Assembly (NCBI RefSeq): GCF_900108295.1
Contig: NZ_FNWK01000001.1
Location: 1,426,001-1,490,000 of the forward strand
Reading direction: 5' to 3'
Length of the DNA: 64,000 bases
DNA from: Sphingopyxis sp. YR583
GTDB taxonomy: Bacteria > Pseudomonadota > Alphaproteobacteria > Sphingomonadales > Sphingomonadaceae
Part shown: positions 8,957 to 16,554 of the stretch, piece after piece
How positions within the stretch are numbered: the stretch's first letter is position 1
Layout of the letters: each line of letters starts with the position of its first letter
Translations under genes and position numbers: made by a program
The notes under the pieces: generated by a model
Seen by the model: the letters and a program-made list of their open reading frames with translations, nothing else
Told to the model about the DNA's origin: nothing
The model's database searches: none

Positions 8957-9574
8957 ATGGCGAGCGCTGTGCAGACGGCTTTCGATACCGCAGAGCGGGC
9001 ACGTCATTTCCGATTTAGCGATCTGGAAGCCGAAGGCTGGCAGCCTTTCGTTGCGCGGCACGCGGCGGGTCTTTCGCTTGCGGACATTGAAGCTCTCGCA
9101 GAAGCTATCGGAAAGCAAGTCGGTTACGAACCGGGCTCGGATCTTCGCAGTTTCGTCAGGCGCATCGGCGGAAATTTAAGCACGAGTTTGATCGGCGATC
9201 TCAGCGACGCTTCGCCAACAGGGCTATACGTACGCAGCGCTTCGACGGATTTCCTAATTGCTATTCCGGCGGCAAGTAGCTCGCGGTTCGACCAGTTCAT
9301 GGTAGCCAAGGCCCTTGCTCATTATTTTCTTCATTTCCGTTCAGCGGGGCACTCTTCGCGGCGCAAGGTAGAGAATGGCGACATCAGTGCCATCGAACAG
9401 GAAGCCGTGATTTTTGCGGTCACATTTCTGATGCCCAGCGCAGCTTTTGAACACGCTTTTGCCCGCACGGGCGGAGACATTGCGGCTTTGGCCGCTCATT
9501 TCCGCGTTCCAGTCGCGGTTGCCGAAGTTCGCGTTAAGCGTTTCTCTGTACCGATAGAACGAGCGCACGCTTAG
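8957..9574 (+). CDS. ImmA/IrrE-like protein with a degenerate metallopeptidase motif
   Basis: The 205-residue product has the layout of the ImmA/IrrE (DUF955) family, metalloproteases that often cleave phage or mobile-element repressors. The conserved block that normally reads AHELGHYFLH is AKALAHYFLH here (residues 117-126): the first zinc His is Lys118 and the catalytic Glu is Ala119, while the second His (122) remains. The downstream helix with IEQEAVIFAVTFLMP (146-160), typical of the family, is intact. The protein is therefore predicted to lack protease activity. The start at 8957 has AGGGG five bases upstream; an alternative ATG at 8930 has no good ribosome site. No HTH domain is visible. 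It is 45 bases upstream of the cyclase gene, likely in one operon. Confidence 0.7.
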   Translation: MASAVQTAFDTAERARHFRFSDLEAEGWQPFVARHAAGLSLADIEALAEAIGKQVGYEPGSDLRSFVRRIGGNLSTSLIGDLSDASPTGLYVRSASTDFLIAIPAASSSRFDQFMVAKALAHYFLHFRSAGHSSRRKVENGDISAIEQEAVIFAVTFLMPSAAFEHAFARTGGDIAALAAHFRVPVAVAEVRVKRFSVPIERAHA

Positions 9575-9619
9575 CAGCGGATTGCGGCGAAGTTCGACTT
9601 CCAGTGGTTCGGGGGGGCC

Positions 9620-10807
9620 ATGGCATTCGATTTAACCGGTTGTCCTGACGTATTGACGCCACGGCTGAGGATATTCCTGAGTGCCGATGTGGTGGGATCA
9701 ACAGCTCTAAAGCAGCCTGTTTTTCTCGAGACTCAGATCGACTGGCTGGAGATCATGCAGCGCTTTTATGGCGAAATGGTCGACGCGATGGAAACGGGCT
9801 GGGAACAGCTTAAGAGCGACCTCGATGAGGAACTTCATGATGTTTTCCTTGGACCGCCTCCACAATTCTGGAAGACCGTCGGCGACGAGGTCCTCTACTA
9901 CAAGGATCTGACGGACAGCCGCCAGATCACTCTCACCATCCTCTGCTGGAAGCGAGCGCTCGGGCTGGTGCGCACCTATTTTGAAAAGCAGAATAAAGGC
10001 CTTCTCCAGGAAGTTGGTCTGACGCTTGATCTAAAGTCGACGATTTGGACCGCGGGCTTTCCTCGTCGCAACAAAACGATCGTCAGTCCGGCAGGGCTAT
10101 CTCGCCAGCTGCGCGGAGGTAACTATTCCGACGCATTTCGACGAGCTCAGTCGCGGGCGCTGTCCCAACAGAAGCGCGATGCGAACGCCCGAGTTGAGTT
10201 TGATTTTATCGGTCCTGGTATCGACATCGGATTTCGTCTCGCCAACTTTGCCACCGAGCAGAAAATGGTGATCAGCCTCGATGTCGCATATATTCTTGCG
10301 CTCCGTGGCACGAATATCCTGCGGCGCCATATGAAGACGATCTCGGTCGATCCGATCCCCATTCATTATGACGGACGCGTTCTTCTGAAGGGTGTGTTCG
10401 GTCAGCGCAAATATCCCCTCTTCTGGATCGACAACTCTCCTGCGGGATCATTTGAAGCGGCCGAGGTGGCGGCGCGGACGCCGATACAAGATGCGGCGGT
10501 GCTGAAGTTTGCCCAGACATTTTATACCGAACATTATCGAGAATTTACCCACGAGCCCTTCATCATAAACGACCCCGCCAATGCTCTTACCAGCTATCCA
10601 CCCGAGTTCGCTCAATGGATGGAGGTTCAAATCAAGCTTTATAAGGATCTGGCACGCGAAGAGGCCTTGTTGCGCCGGAAGGCAAAAAGCGCGCTGGCCG
10701 CTTCTGAAGAGGATAGTATACCGCAAAAGCAGATCGCGTCAGAAGATGTGACAAAGCTTGCGCGGAAGCTCACTACCGGCATTCCTGCCGCGTCGAGCAG
10801 GCGATAG
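9620..10807 (+). CDS. Class III nucleotidyl cyclase-like protein
   Basis: The 395-residue product carries a class III (adenylate/guanylate) cyclase domain in its first 230 residues or so. Visible are the metal Asp in LSADVVGST (Asp23), the second metal Asp in WKTVGDEVL (Asp89) with the base-contacting Lys85, and the helix FDFIGPGIDIGFRLANFA. In that helix Asp195 aligns with the adenine-selecting Asp, Arg206 with the transition-state Arg, and Asp202 replaces the usual Asn. The last 165 residues or so match nothing I recognise. No signal peptide or membrane helix is seen. The next gene encodes an NTPase-nuclease, so a cyclic-nucleotide defence system, Pycsar-like in logic, is inferred but unproven. 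A G-rich Shine-Dalgarno precedes the ATG. Confidence 0.7.
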   Translation: MAFDLTGCPDVLTPRLRIFLSADVVGSTALKQPVFLETQIDWLEIMQRFYGEMVDAMETGWEQLKSDLDEELHDVFLGPPPQFWKTVGDEVLYYKDLTDSRQITLTILCWKRALGLVRTYFEKQNKGLLQEVGLTLDLKSTIWTAGFPRRNKTIVSPAGLSRQLRGGNYSDAFRRAQSRALSQQKRDANARVEFDFIGPGIDIGFRLANFATEQKMVISLDVAYILALRGTNILRRHMKTISVDPIPIHYDGRVLLKGVFGQRKYPLFWIDNSPAGSFEAAEVAARTPIQDAAVLKFAQTFYTEHYREFTHEPFIINDPANALTSYPPEFAQWMEVQIKLYKDLAREEALLRRKAKSALAASEEDSIPQKQIASEDVTKLARKLTTGIPAASSRR

Positions 10808-10880
10808 GTTCAATTTTGGGCTCGTATTCAGGGTATTCGCTTGCGGTCGGCAGTGGCATGTTGCGAATGATCGTCCGGCT

Positions 10881-11993
10881 ATGAATAAAGCGCTTCCTGC
10901 CCGGTGGGAAAGTCTGCTTGAGGGATCGATCGATCGTGGTCCGGAACTGGAGCGGCTGCTCAACACTTTGATCGAAAGCGATCAGCGCGCGATTGTTTTG
11001 GAAGGGCCTCCTGGCTCTGGAAAAACAACGCTAGCGGCGCAATTTGTCTACACTTTCAGAGAGCGATTTCCGGGCGGTATTGAATTTCGCACCGGCGCTG
11101 GCGAGCCCGACGAGTTTTTGGCCCCGGCTACTGGTACAGGCGATCGTCTGCTGATTTTTGATGCGCTCGACAATGTATGGCCGGGTGCGGATTGGGCGGC
11201 CGATTATTTGCAATCACGCCTTGCCGAAGACGCGCAGTTGAGAATCTTGATGACCTCGCGCCGGATACCGCAGATCGAGCGGTTCGAGCGGGTCGCCGTT
11301 CCTCCGATGGACATCGCCCAAATCAGCGAGATGCTTCGTCAGGGCATGCCCAGGGACGAACTTCCTCCACAACAGCTTCTTCTACTAGCGGACGGTAGTC
11401 CCATGATTGCAGCTGCGATTGTGGAGGCCGCACGCGTTTCGGCAAACTGGTCTGAACTTATAGCCAGACTTTCATCATTCAAACGGCCCGGCCTCGTTGA
11501 TCGCCACGGTAGGCCTCTGCGGAACGGGAGCGCTTCAGCAAAGACATTCCTCACCGGTGTTCGCGAAGTCAATGATTGGATCATGCAGCGATTGAAGCAG
11601 GATCCGGAGATTGTTCATCTTCTGAGTCCCCGCCAATTCGAGGAGCTGAGTGCCGAGCTTTTTACACGGCTTGGGTTCGACGTCGAACTCACGCCAGCTT
11701 CGAGGGACGGCGGGAAAGATCTGATACTTTTGAAACGCTCCGACTTGGGCACCATGATGACCTATGTTGAGTGCAAGCGGTACGCACCCAATCAGTCTGT
11801 CGGAGTGGCTGTGGTTCGCGCGCTTCACGGCGTAGTCGAAAGAGGGCGCGCAACCAGCGGTATTGTTCTGACCAGTTCACGGTTCACGAAAGGAGCGCTA
11901 GAATATCAAGAGGATATAAAATATCGCATTTCCTTGAAAGATTATGCCGATTTCAAGGGTTTAATCGATAAATCGATCAATGGCTCTATTTGA
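10881..11993 (+). CDS. P-loop NTPase fused to an Mrr-type restriction endonuclease domain
   Basis: The 370-residue product begins with a P-loop ATPase of NB-ARC/AAA type: Walker A GPPGSGKT at 42-49 and Walker B RLLIFD ending at Asp94. From about residue 249 it carries an Mrr-like endonuclease domain with FEELSAELFTRLGFDVE, then Asp280, Glu297 and Lys299 (GGKDLILL and YVECKRY), a complete PD-(D/E)XK active site. It is probably a cytoplasmic nuclease effector whose activity is gated by the ATPase. The chosen start ATG at 10881 lies 73 bases after the cyclase stop and directly before the first conserved residues. Earlier in-frame codons overlap the cyclase gene. No cyclic-nucleotide-binding domain can be seen. 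Confidence 0.78.
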   Translation: MNKALPARWESLLEGSIDRGPELERLLNTLIESDQRAIVLEGPPGSGKTTLAAQFVYTFRERFPGGIEFRTGAGEPDEFLAPATGTGDRLLIFDALDNVWPGADWAADYLQSRLAEDAQLRILMTSRRIPQIERFERVAVPPMDIAQISEMLRQGMPRDELPPQQLLLLADGSPMIAAAIVEAARVSANWSELIARLSSFKRPGLVDRHGRPLRNGSASAKTFLTGVREVNDWIMQRLKQDPEIVHLLSPRQFEELSAELFTRLGFDVELTPASRDGGKDLILLKRSDLGTMMTYVECKRYAPNQSVGVAVVRALHGVVERGRATSGIVLTSSRFTKGALEYQEDIKYRISLKDYADFKGLIDKSINGSI

Positions 11994-12044
11994 GTTCGTA
12001 ATCGGCGTTTCGCAGCCATGACCGGCTAAAAATTCGCCTATATC

Positions 12045-12122
12045 TTGATATTTGATGTCCAGTGAATATTGCCATTTTGTCGAATATGCGATATCGAATC
12101 ATATGTTTTCTGGACAGTGAAT
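12045..12122 (+). promoter_or_regulatory. AT-rich promoter region with inverted repeats before the AbiE-like pair
   Basis: This stretch is clearly AT-richer than its surroundings. It holds an inverted repeat TGTCCAG (12056-12062) and CTGGACA (12110-12116). Each is followed by the direct repeat CAGTGAATAT, and a near-palindrome TCGAATATGCGATATCGA lies between them at 12080-12097. AbiEi-type antitoxins are known to repress their own promoter by binding inverted repeats, so these are candidate operators. I could not assign a -10/-35 pair with confidence. Confidence 0.5.
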
Positions 12123-13211
12123 ATGCCGAGATTCGAAGAGAATGAAGCTGAACTGCTCGATCGAGCGCTGCTGGCAATCGAAGCACTTCCCAACGCTGGC
12201 GGGAAAATTATCGCCCAAAACGCGAGTTTGGGAGCCTATGGCCGCGTCGATGCGATCGCTGAATTATCGATATCGGGTCGCCCCTTTCGGCTCGTGATCG
12301 AGGTCAAGCGCGAGGTGTTCCCGCGCGACGTCCGAGAAACCATCTGGCAGCTTCGCAACTATCTGGCCCATATCGACGACGGCTCAGTCGAGATGTTGCC
12401 GTTTCTTGTCGCTCATTCGATTTCACCGGGCGCGCGACAAGTGCTCCAAGAGGAGGGCATCGGCTATTATGACTTTGGCGGCGCCCTCTTTATCCCCTCT
12501 CGCGAGACATATGTTTTTATTGACCGGCCTCCGCCTCGGAAGACGCAGAAAATCTTCACGTCAATTTTCGAAGGTCAACGTGCTCGGGTTGTTCGTGCCG
12601 TCTTCGACAAAGCACCTAATTGGCTAAGCGTCAAAGAGCTGGCCAAGGATTTGGATATCTCGCCTGCTACCGCTTCGGCAACGCTCAGCGAAATGGAGCG
12701 GCGCGACTGGGTCGAAGCAGAAGGATTGGGGCCAAGCAAGTTGAGGAGACTCAGCAACGGGCGCATGCTTCTCGACGAGTGGAGCGAATATATTGCCGAT
12801 CAGCCGACGCCAAAGATGAAGCGCTACTATGTGTCTATGAAGACCGCGGAGGGCCTTATGCGAAAGCTTGATGCCGCGTGCTGCGATGCTCAGATACGCT
12901 ATGCCGTGACCGGCGAAGCCGCTGCCCAGCTTTACGCTCCCTATCTATCGAGCGTGGCTCAGGTGCGCTGCCGGATGGCGCCCGGTCGGCATGCCGAAGA
13001 GATGCTTTCCGACATGGATGCCCGGCCGGTCAGTGAGGGGTGGAACTTGGGCATAATAGATGTCCGAAGCGCGAGCGACGTCGATGTAGGCCAGCGCTGC
13101 GACGGGATCGCGTTGGCACCTCCGATCCAGGTCTATCTCGATCTCCTCCAAGGAGCAGGGCGCTCAAAAGAAATGGCCGTTCATCTCCGCGCCGAGCGGC
13201 TCGATTTCTGA
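12123..13211 (+). CDS. AbiEi-like regulator (type IV antitoxin) with an N-terminal PD-(D/E)XK-like domain
   Basis: The 362-residue product has three parts. Residues 1-140 look like a PD-(D/E)XK fold, with Asp43 (GRVDAIAEL) and Glu60-x-Lys62 (LVIEVKRE), followed by a typical core ending GIGYYDFGGALFI. Residues 153-205 form a winged helix (LSVKELAKDLDISPATASAT). The C-terminal half resembles AbiEi-type antitoxins. The gene overlaps the following nucleotidyltransferase gene by one base (TGATG), the standard antitoxin-toxin layout. The start ATG at 12123 is preferred over an earlier ATG at 12069, which would place the inverted repeats inside the gene. Inferred role: DNA-binding antitoxin and autorepressor. 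Whether the nuclease-like domain cuts DNA is unknown. Confidence 0.65.
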   Translation: MPRFEENEAELLDRALLAIEALPNAGGKIIAQNASLGAYGRVDAIAELSISGRPFRLVIEVKREVFPRDVRETIWQLRNYLAHIDDGSVEMLPFLVAHSISPGARQVLQEEGIGYYDFGGALFIPSRETYVFIDRPPPRKTQKIFTSIFEGQRARVVRAVFDKAPNWLSVKELAKDLDISPATASATLSEMERRDWVEAEGLGPSKLRRLSNGRMLLDEWSEYIADQPTPKMKRYYVSMKTAEGLMRKLDAACCDAQIRYAVTGEAAAQLYAPYLSSVAQVRCRMAPGRHAEEMLSDMDARPVSEGWNLGIIDVRSASDVDVGQRCDGIALAPPIQVYLDLLQGAGRSKEMAVHLRAERLDF

Positions 13212-14116
13212 TGGCCAAGGCAAAATCCATCGGCGGTTACGACGCGCGTGTGACCGAGGCCTGCGAACGCGTCCTGGTTACGCTCCTCCGCCATCTGGGG
13301 CCCTGGCGTGAATCCGTTTTCCTCGTCGGAGGATTGACGCCCCGCTATCTGATCGAGGCCCGCCCGCCGGAGGTGCCAGCTCACGCCGGAACGGCTGACG
13401 TCGATGTCGTCGTCGATATCGCGATGCTAACCGACACGGAGGCCTATCGAACGCTGGAAGCCAATCTTCGCGAAATGAACTTTCATCGCGCAGTCAACGA
13501 AGACGGAATCAAACAATCCTGGCGATGGCAGACCGAAGTGGACGGGGCCACGATGATCCTCGAATTTCTCGTCGACGATCCCGACCGGCGCGGGGGCAAG
13601 GTCGAAGTCTTGCCGGTCGAGGGCAAGGTATCCGCGGTCAATATTCCTCATTCGTCCATGGTTGTGGATTTTCACAAGACCCGCGAGCTTAAAGCCGAAT
13701 TGCTTAACGGTAAGGGAGTGGCGGTCGAAAAAGTGCGTTTTGCCGATATCGTGAGTTTTACCTGTCTCAAATCGCTGGCGTACGACGATCGCATCGAGCC
13801 CAAGGACGCGCATGATCTCGTTTATTGTCTCGAGCATTATCCAGGCGGGGTCGAGGCGGCCGTGGACGAGTTTCTCCGAGGATTGGAAACGAAGCACCGC
13901 GAAGTCATCCTCGACGCGCTCGGACGCTTATCGAAGCGCTTTCGCGATGGCGACCCGGATCAAAGTTACCGCCTTGACGGTCCTGTCGCCGTGGCCGCTT
14001 TCGAGGGAAATGACGCGGGCATTGAAGAAGATGAAGGGGAGCGTGACAGTCGGATCCTGCGTCAAAGGCGAGCTGCAGATGTCGTCGCCCAGCTCTTGGG
14101 GCCGCTCATTGGCTAG
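13211..14116 (+). CDS. AbiEii-like nucleotidyltransferase (type IV toxin candidate)
   Basis: The 301-residue product has a DNA polymerase-beta-type nucleotidyltransferase core: FLVGG at 37-41 and TADVDVVVD at 61-69, giving the GG...DxD metal site with Asp63 and Asp65. A region typical of AbiEii/MenT-like toxins follows (FHKTRELKAELLNGKG, then KSLAYDDRIEPKDAHDL). Such enzymes add nucleotides to tRNA or other targets and arrest growth. The ATG at 13211 overlaps the regulator's stop codon by one base, so the pair is translationally coupled. The last 60 residues are acidic and charged. The family call is reasonably firm, but toxicity and target are inferred. Confidence 0.72.
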   Translation: MAKAKSIGGYDARVTEACERVLVTLLRHLGPWRESVFLVGGLTPRYLIEARPPEVPAHAGTADVDVVVDIAMLTDTEAYRTLEANLREMNFHRAVNEDGIKQSWRWQTEVDGATMILEFLVDDPDRRGGKVEVLPVEGKVSAVNIPHSSMVVDFHKTRELKAELLNGKGVAVEKVRFADIVSFTCLKSLAYDDRIEPKDAHDLVYCLEHYPGGVEAAVDEFLRGLETKHREVILDALGRLSKRFRDGDPDQSYRLDGPVAVAAFEGNDAGIEEDEGERDSRILRQRRAADVVAQLLGPLIG

Positions 14117-14191
14117 CCTCACTGGAAGGCGGTCGCGCGCCCACTGGCTGGGCGTCGTCAACGTCAACATCGAGCATGATGTGGGGGAATT

Positions 14192-15775
14192 ATGGACAGT
14201 CGCCATATAGGACGGAAAGGCGAAAAGCGCTTCAGCCTCCTGTGCACCGACGCCGGCGTTACCTGCAACCAGTCCCAGGAAGACGATAACGGATGGGACA
14301 TGCTGATCGAGTTTCCGCCAGCGGCTCAACCGCTCATCGCGCTCGACATGCGCAACGGTGTGACTGCTGCGTCCGTGCAGGTCAAAACCACAGAGACCCG
14401 CAGCCGATCTGTTTCCATCCGTCTGTCCAATGCGCTTCACTATACGCGCAACCCTCTGCCAACATTCATCGTCCTCGTCGCTATCGAGGGTGGGCAGCCT
14501 CGCTACTTCGCGAAGCACGTTTGGACTGAACTGATCGGGGCGTGGCTAAAAGCTGCGAGAGAAGCCGACGCTGCGGGGGCGACCGAGGCCAACCACGATG
14601 ACGTCACCTTGAGATTCGAGGACTCAGACGAACGAGGGGAGGCAGTTCTCGATTGGATGCAGCAGGAGATTCGCCTGGTCGGAAAAACTTATGCGGCGAT
14701 CAAGCAGAACATTGTCGACACGATCGGGTTTGAGAAAACACGCGGCACGATCGAGCTTGAGATGGCCATGGAGGATCTCAACGATTTTCTCGACATACAG
14801 CTTGGCCTGACCCCGCGCTTCAGGGCTAATCGCTTTACGGTCAGATCTGAGCGCTTCGGGATCGAGGCGAGCATTCCTGAAGTCGATTTGCGGGACGTCG
14901 ACATAATACTCACGCCGCTAGGTCAGGATGCCATGCTGCATTTCCAGTTTCCCAAAGGAGTCTCGGTCAGTCTTCCGGCCAAGCTTTACGGGGCAGAAGA
15001 CGAGGATCGACATGCGATGCGGGTCGTCACTCGATGCTTCGAGTGGACGAGGCGATCAGAGGGTGATGTTCGTGTTCGCGCTCTTCTATCAACCGAAGAG
15101 GCGATGCCGATCGCGGAAATAGCCCTTTTTGCCCTTTTAAAGGCCCATGACGCCGCGGACCGCTTCCATATCGAAATCGAGGTGGGCGGAAAATCATATG
15201 GTCGGATCTCCCTGTCTGTCGGTACGGATGACGAGCGCAAAAAAGCGTGGGGGTGGACCGCGCTAACGTTCCTCTCACTCCTCGATATCGAAAAGGAACT
15301 GTCGTCCCCACTGCCCGAACTCAGTCATAGCCAAGTCTATGGAGAGGACGGTGATCCGATGATATTATGCTCGATGGCGAGTGAGCGCTACTTGCGCTTC
15401 GAGCTTGATCGAAGCCCGGATATGCCGGACCGTTTCACCTCCTTTCTTGCCTATGGCTATGCTCGTGTCGGAAGCTTGATGATCGGTATCATATCCAGGC
15501 GTCCGATTATTGACGACCGTCTCAACGGGGAGAAGCGTCTCGTGGGGCTTGGCGTGCCAAAGCTCTTGCGTTGCTTCGCTACGGACGTCGCTCTCTGGTC
15601 AAAAGACGATCTTGAGGCGGTATTTGAAACTCAAAAAGAACTCATGGCGGCGGATGGCGAACTGTTGGCAGTCGGGGACATCAACTCGATCATTTCGAGC
15701 GGCAAGGGCGAAGCGCCGGCGAAACCGAAAGGGATAAAGTCAAAACGATCGGCTCGGCGCCAGAAATCGAGATAA
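14192..15775 (+). CDS. DUF4365-like PD-(D/E)XK nuclease with a large uncharacterised C-terminal region
   Basis: The first 110 residues of this 527-residue protein match the DUF4365 nuclease pattern: Glu11 in GRKGEKRF, Asp36 in NGWDMLIEF and Gln63-x-Lys65 in ASVQVKTT, a QxK variant of the PD-(D/E)XK site. Residues after 130 are not recognised. They are soluble, of mixed charge, and end in a basic tail (GIKSKRSARRQKSR) that could contact nucleic acid. The start ATG at 14192 follows a G-rich ribosome site. The gene stands alone, 75 bases after the AbiE-like pair, and converges with the next gene. A defence nuclease is inferred. Confidence 0.55.
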   Translation: MDSRHIGRKGEKRFSLLCTDAGVTCNQSQEDDNGWDMLIEFPPAAQPLIALDMRNGVTAASVQVKTTETRSRSVSIRLSNALHYTRNPLPTFIVLVAIEGGQPRYFAKHVWTELIGAWLKAAREADAAGATEANHDDVTLRFEDSDERGEAVLDWMQQEIRLVGKTYAAIKQNIVDTIGFEKTRGTIELEMAMEDLNDFLDIQLGLTPRFRANRFTVRSERFGIEASIPEVDLRDVDIILTPLGQDAMLHFQFPKGVSVSLPAKLYGAEDEDRHAMRVVTRCFEWTRRSEGDVRVRALLSTEEAMPIAEIALFALLKAHDAADRFHIEIEVGGKSYGRISLSVGTDDERKKAWGWTALTFLSLLDIEKELSSPLPELSHSQVYGEDGDPMILCSMASERYLRFELDRSPDMPDRFTSFLAYGYARVGSLMIGIISRRPIIDDRLNGEKRLVGLGVPKLLRCFATDVALWSKDDLEAVFETQKELMAADGELLAVGDINSIISSGKGEAPAKPKGIKSKRSARRQKSR

Positions 15776-15804
15776 TGATGGCAGCCAAATTCGACGTCGA
15801 CCGA

Positions 15805-16539
15805 TCAATCGTGCCGGATGCCGCCTTTTGTATATCCACCTTCTGAAAATGAGGCTCGCGCGGCATCGGCCGCGACCGAGGATTTCATGAAAATATCGAA
15901 ATTCAGCGGATGGCGTCCGATCTCCTCGCTGAACGTGGGATCGGCGGCTGCCGCAGCATTCAGCGCTTCGGTGATTTCTCCCAGCCTATCAAGCGCAAGC
16001 GCGCGCATCATGCCGAGCGCGAGTTCGATTTGCTTTCTTGCCCGATGGGCCAATTTGCGATCTACGGTCTGCCGCCGAGTGGCCACGGCGGGCTTCGCCT
16101 CGCTACCTTTGAACTGGAGAATGACCAACTCCGCTTGCCATTCCCCGCCATATTCTCCGCCTGAGCCGAAATGGGCGATCGCCGAATCCCGGAGATCGCA
16201 CAACTCCTTGTGAACGCGCTTCTGACCCTCGTCGAAGCGGGCTCGCAGATCAAAGCCGTCGCGCTCTCGGGAATCCGTCTTAGTCGCGCGCACATACAGA
16301 ATCAGCGCGTTGTTGAGCAGCGCAGATTCGGTGATCAGCTTGATGTGATCATCTGGGTCGGTCGGCTGCATTAGCTGCATGTCAAGCGCATCGAGGCTCT
16401 CGAGTGCCATAACGAGATCGGCCGCGAGGGAATGAAGATCTCGCGCGCGCCGTATTTTCCCTGCAAGCGGTAGCAATCGCTTCTCGCGAAACAACCGATC
16501 GGCGAGCGCACTGAGATTGAAGGTTGGATCGTGGGGCAT
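15805..16539 (-). CDS. Hypothetical protein with a HEPN-like R-x5-H motif
   Basis: A 244-residue, mostly helical, soluble protein. It contains ELCDLRDSAIAHFG, where Arg117 and His123 give the Rx(4-6)H signature of HEPN-type RNases or HEPN-like helical bundles. The helices around it (LITESALLNNALILYVRATK) fit a HEPN bundle. No other domain is visible. It lies 15 bases after the stop of the membrane-protein gene at 16555-17289, on the same strand, so the two are probably co-transcribed. HEPN proteins are common effectors in toxin-antitoxin and abortive-infection systems. Assignment rests on one short motif, so it is tentative. Confidence 0.45.
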   Translation of the reverse strand: MPHDPTFNLSALADRLFREKRLLPLAGKIRRARDLHSLAADLVMALESLDALDMQLMQPTDPDDHIKLITESALLNNALILYVRATKTDSRERDGFDLRARFDEGQKRVHKELCDLRDSAIAHFGSGGEYGGEWQAELVILQFKGSEAKPAVATRRQTVDRKLAHRARKQIELALGMMRALALDRLGEITEALNAAAAADPTFSEEIGRHPLNFDIFMKSSVAADAARASFSEGGYTKGGIRHD

Positions 16540-16554
16540 GAAACGCGCCCGATG

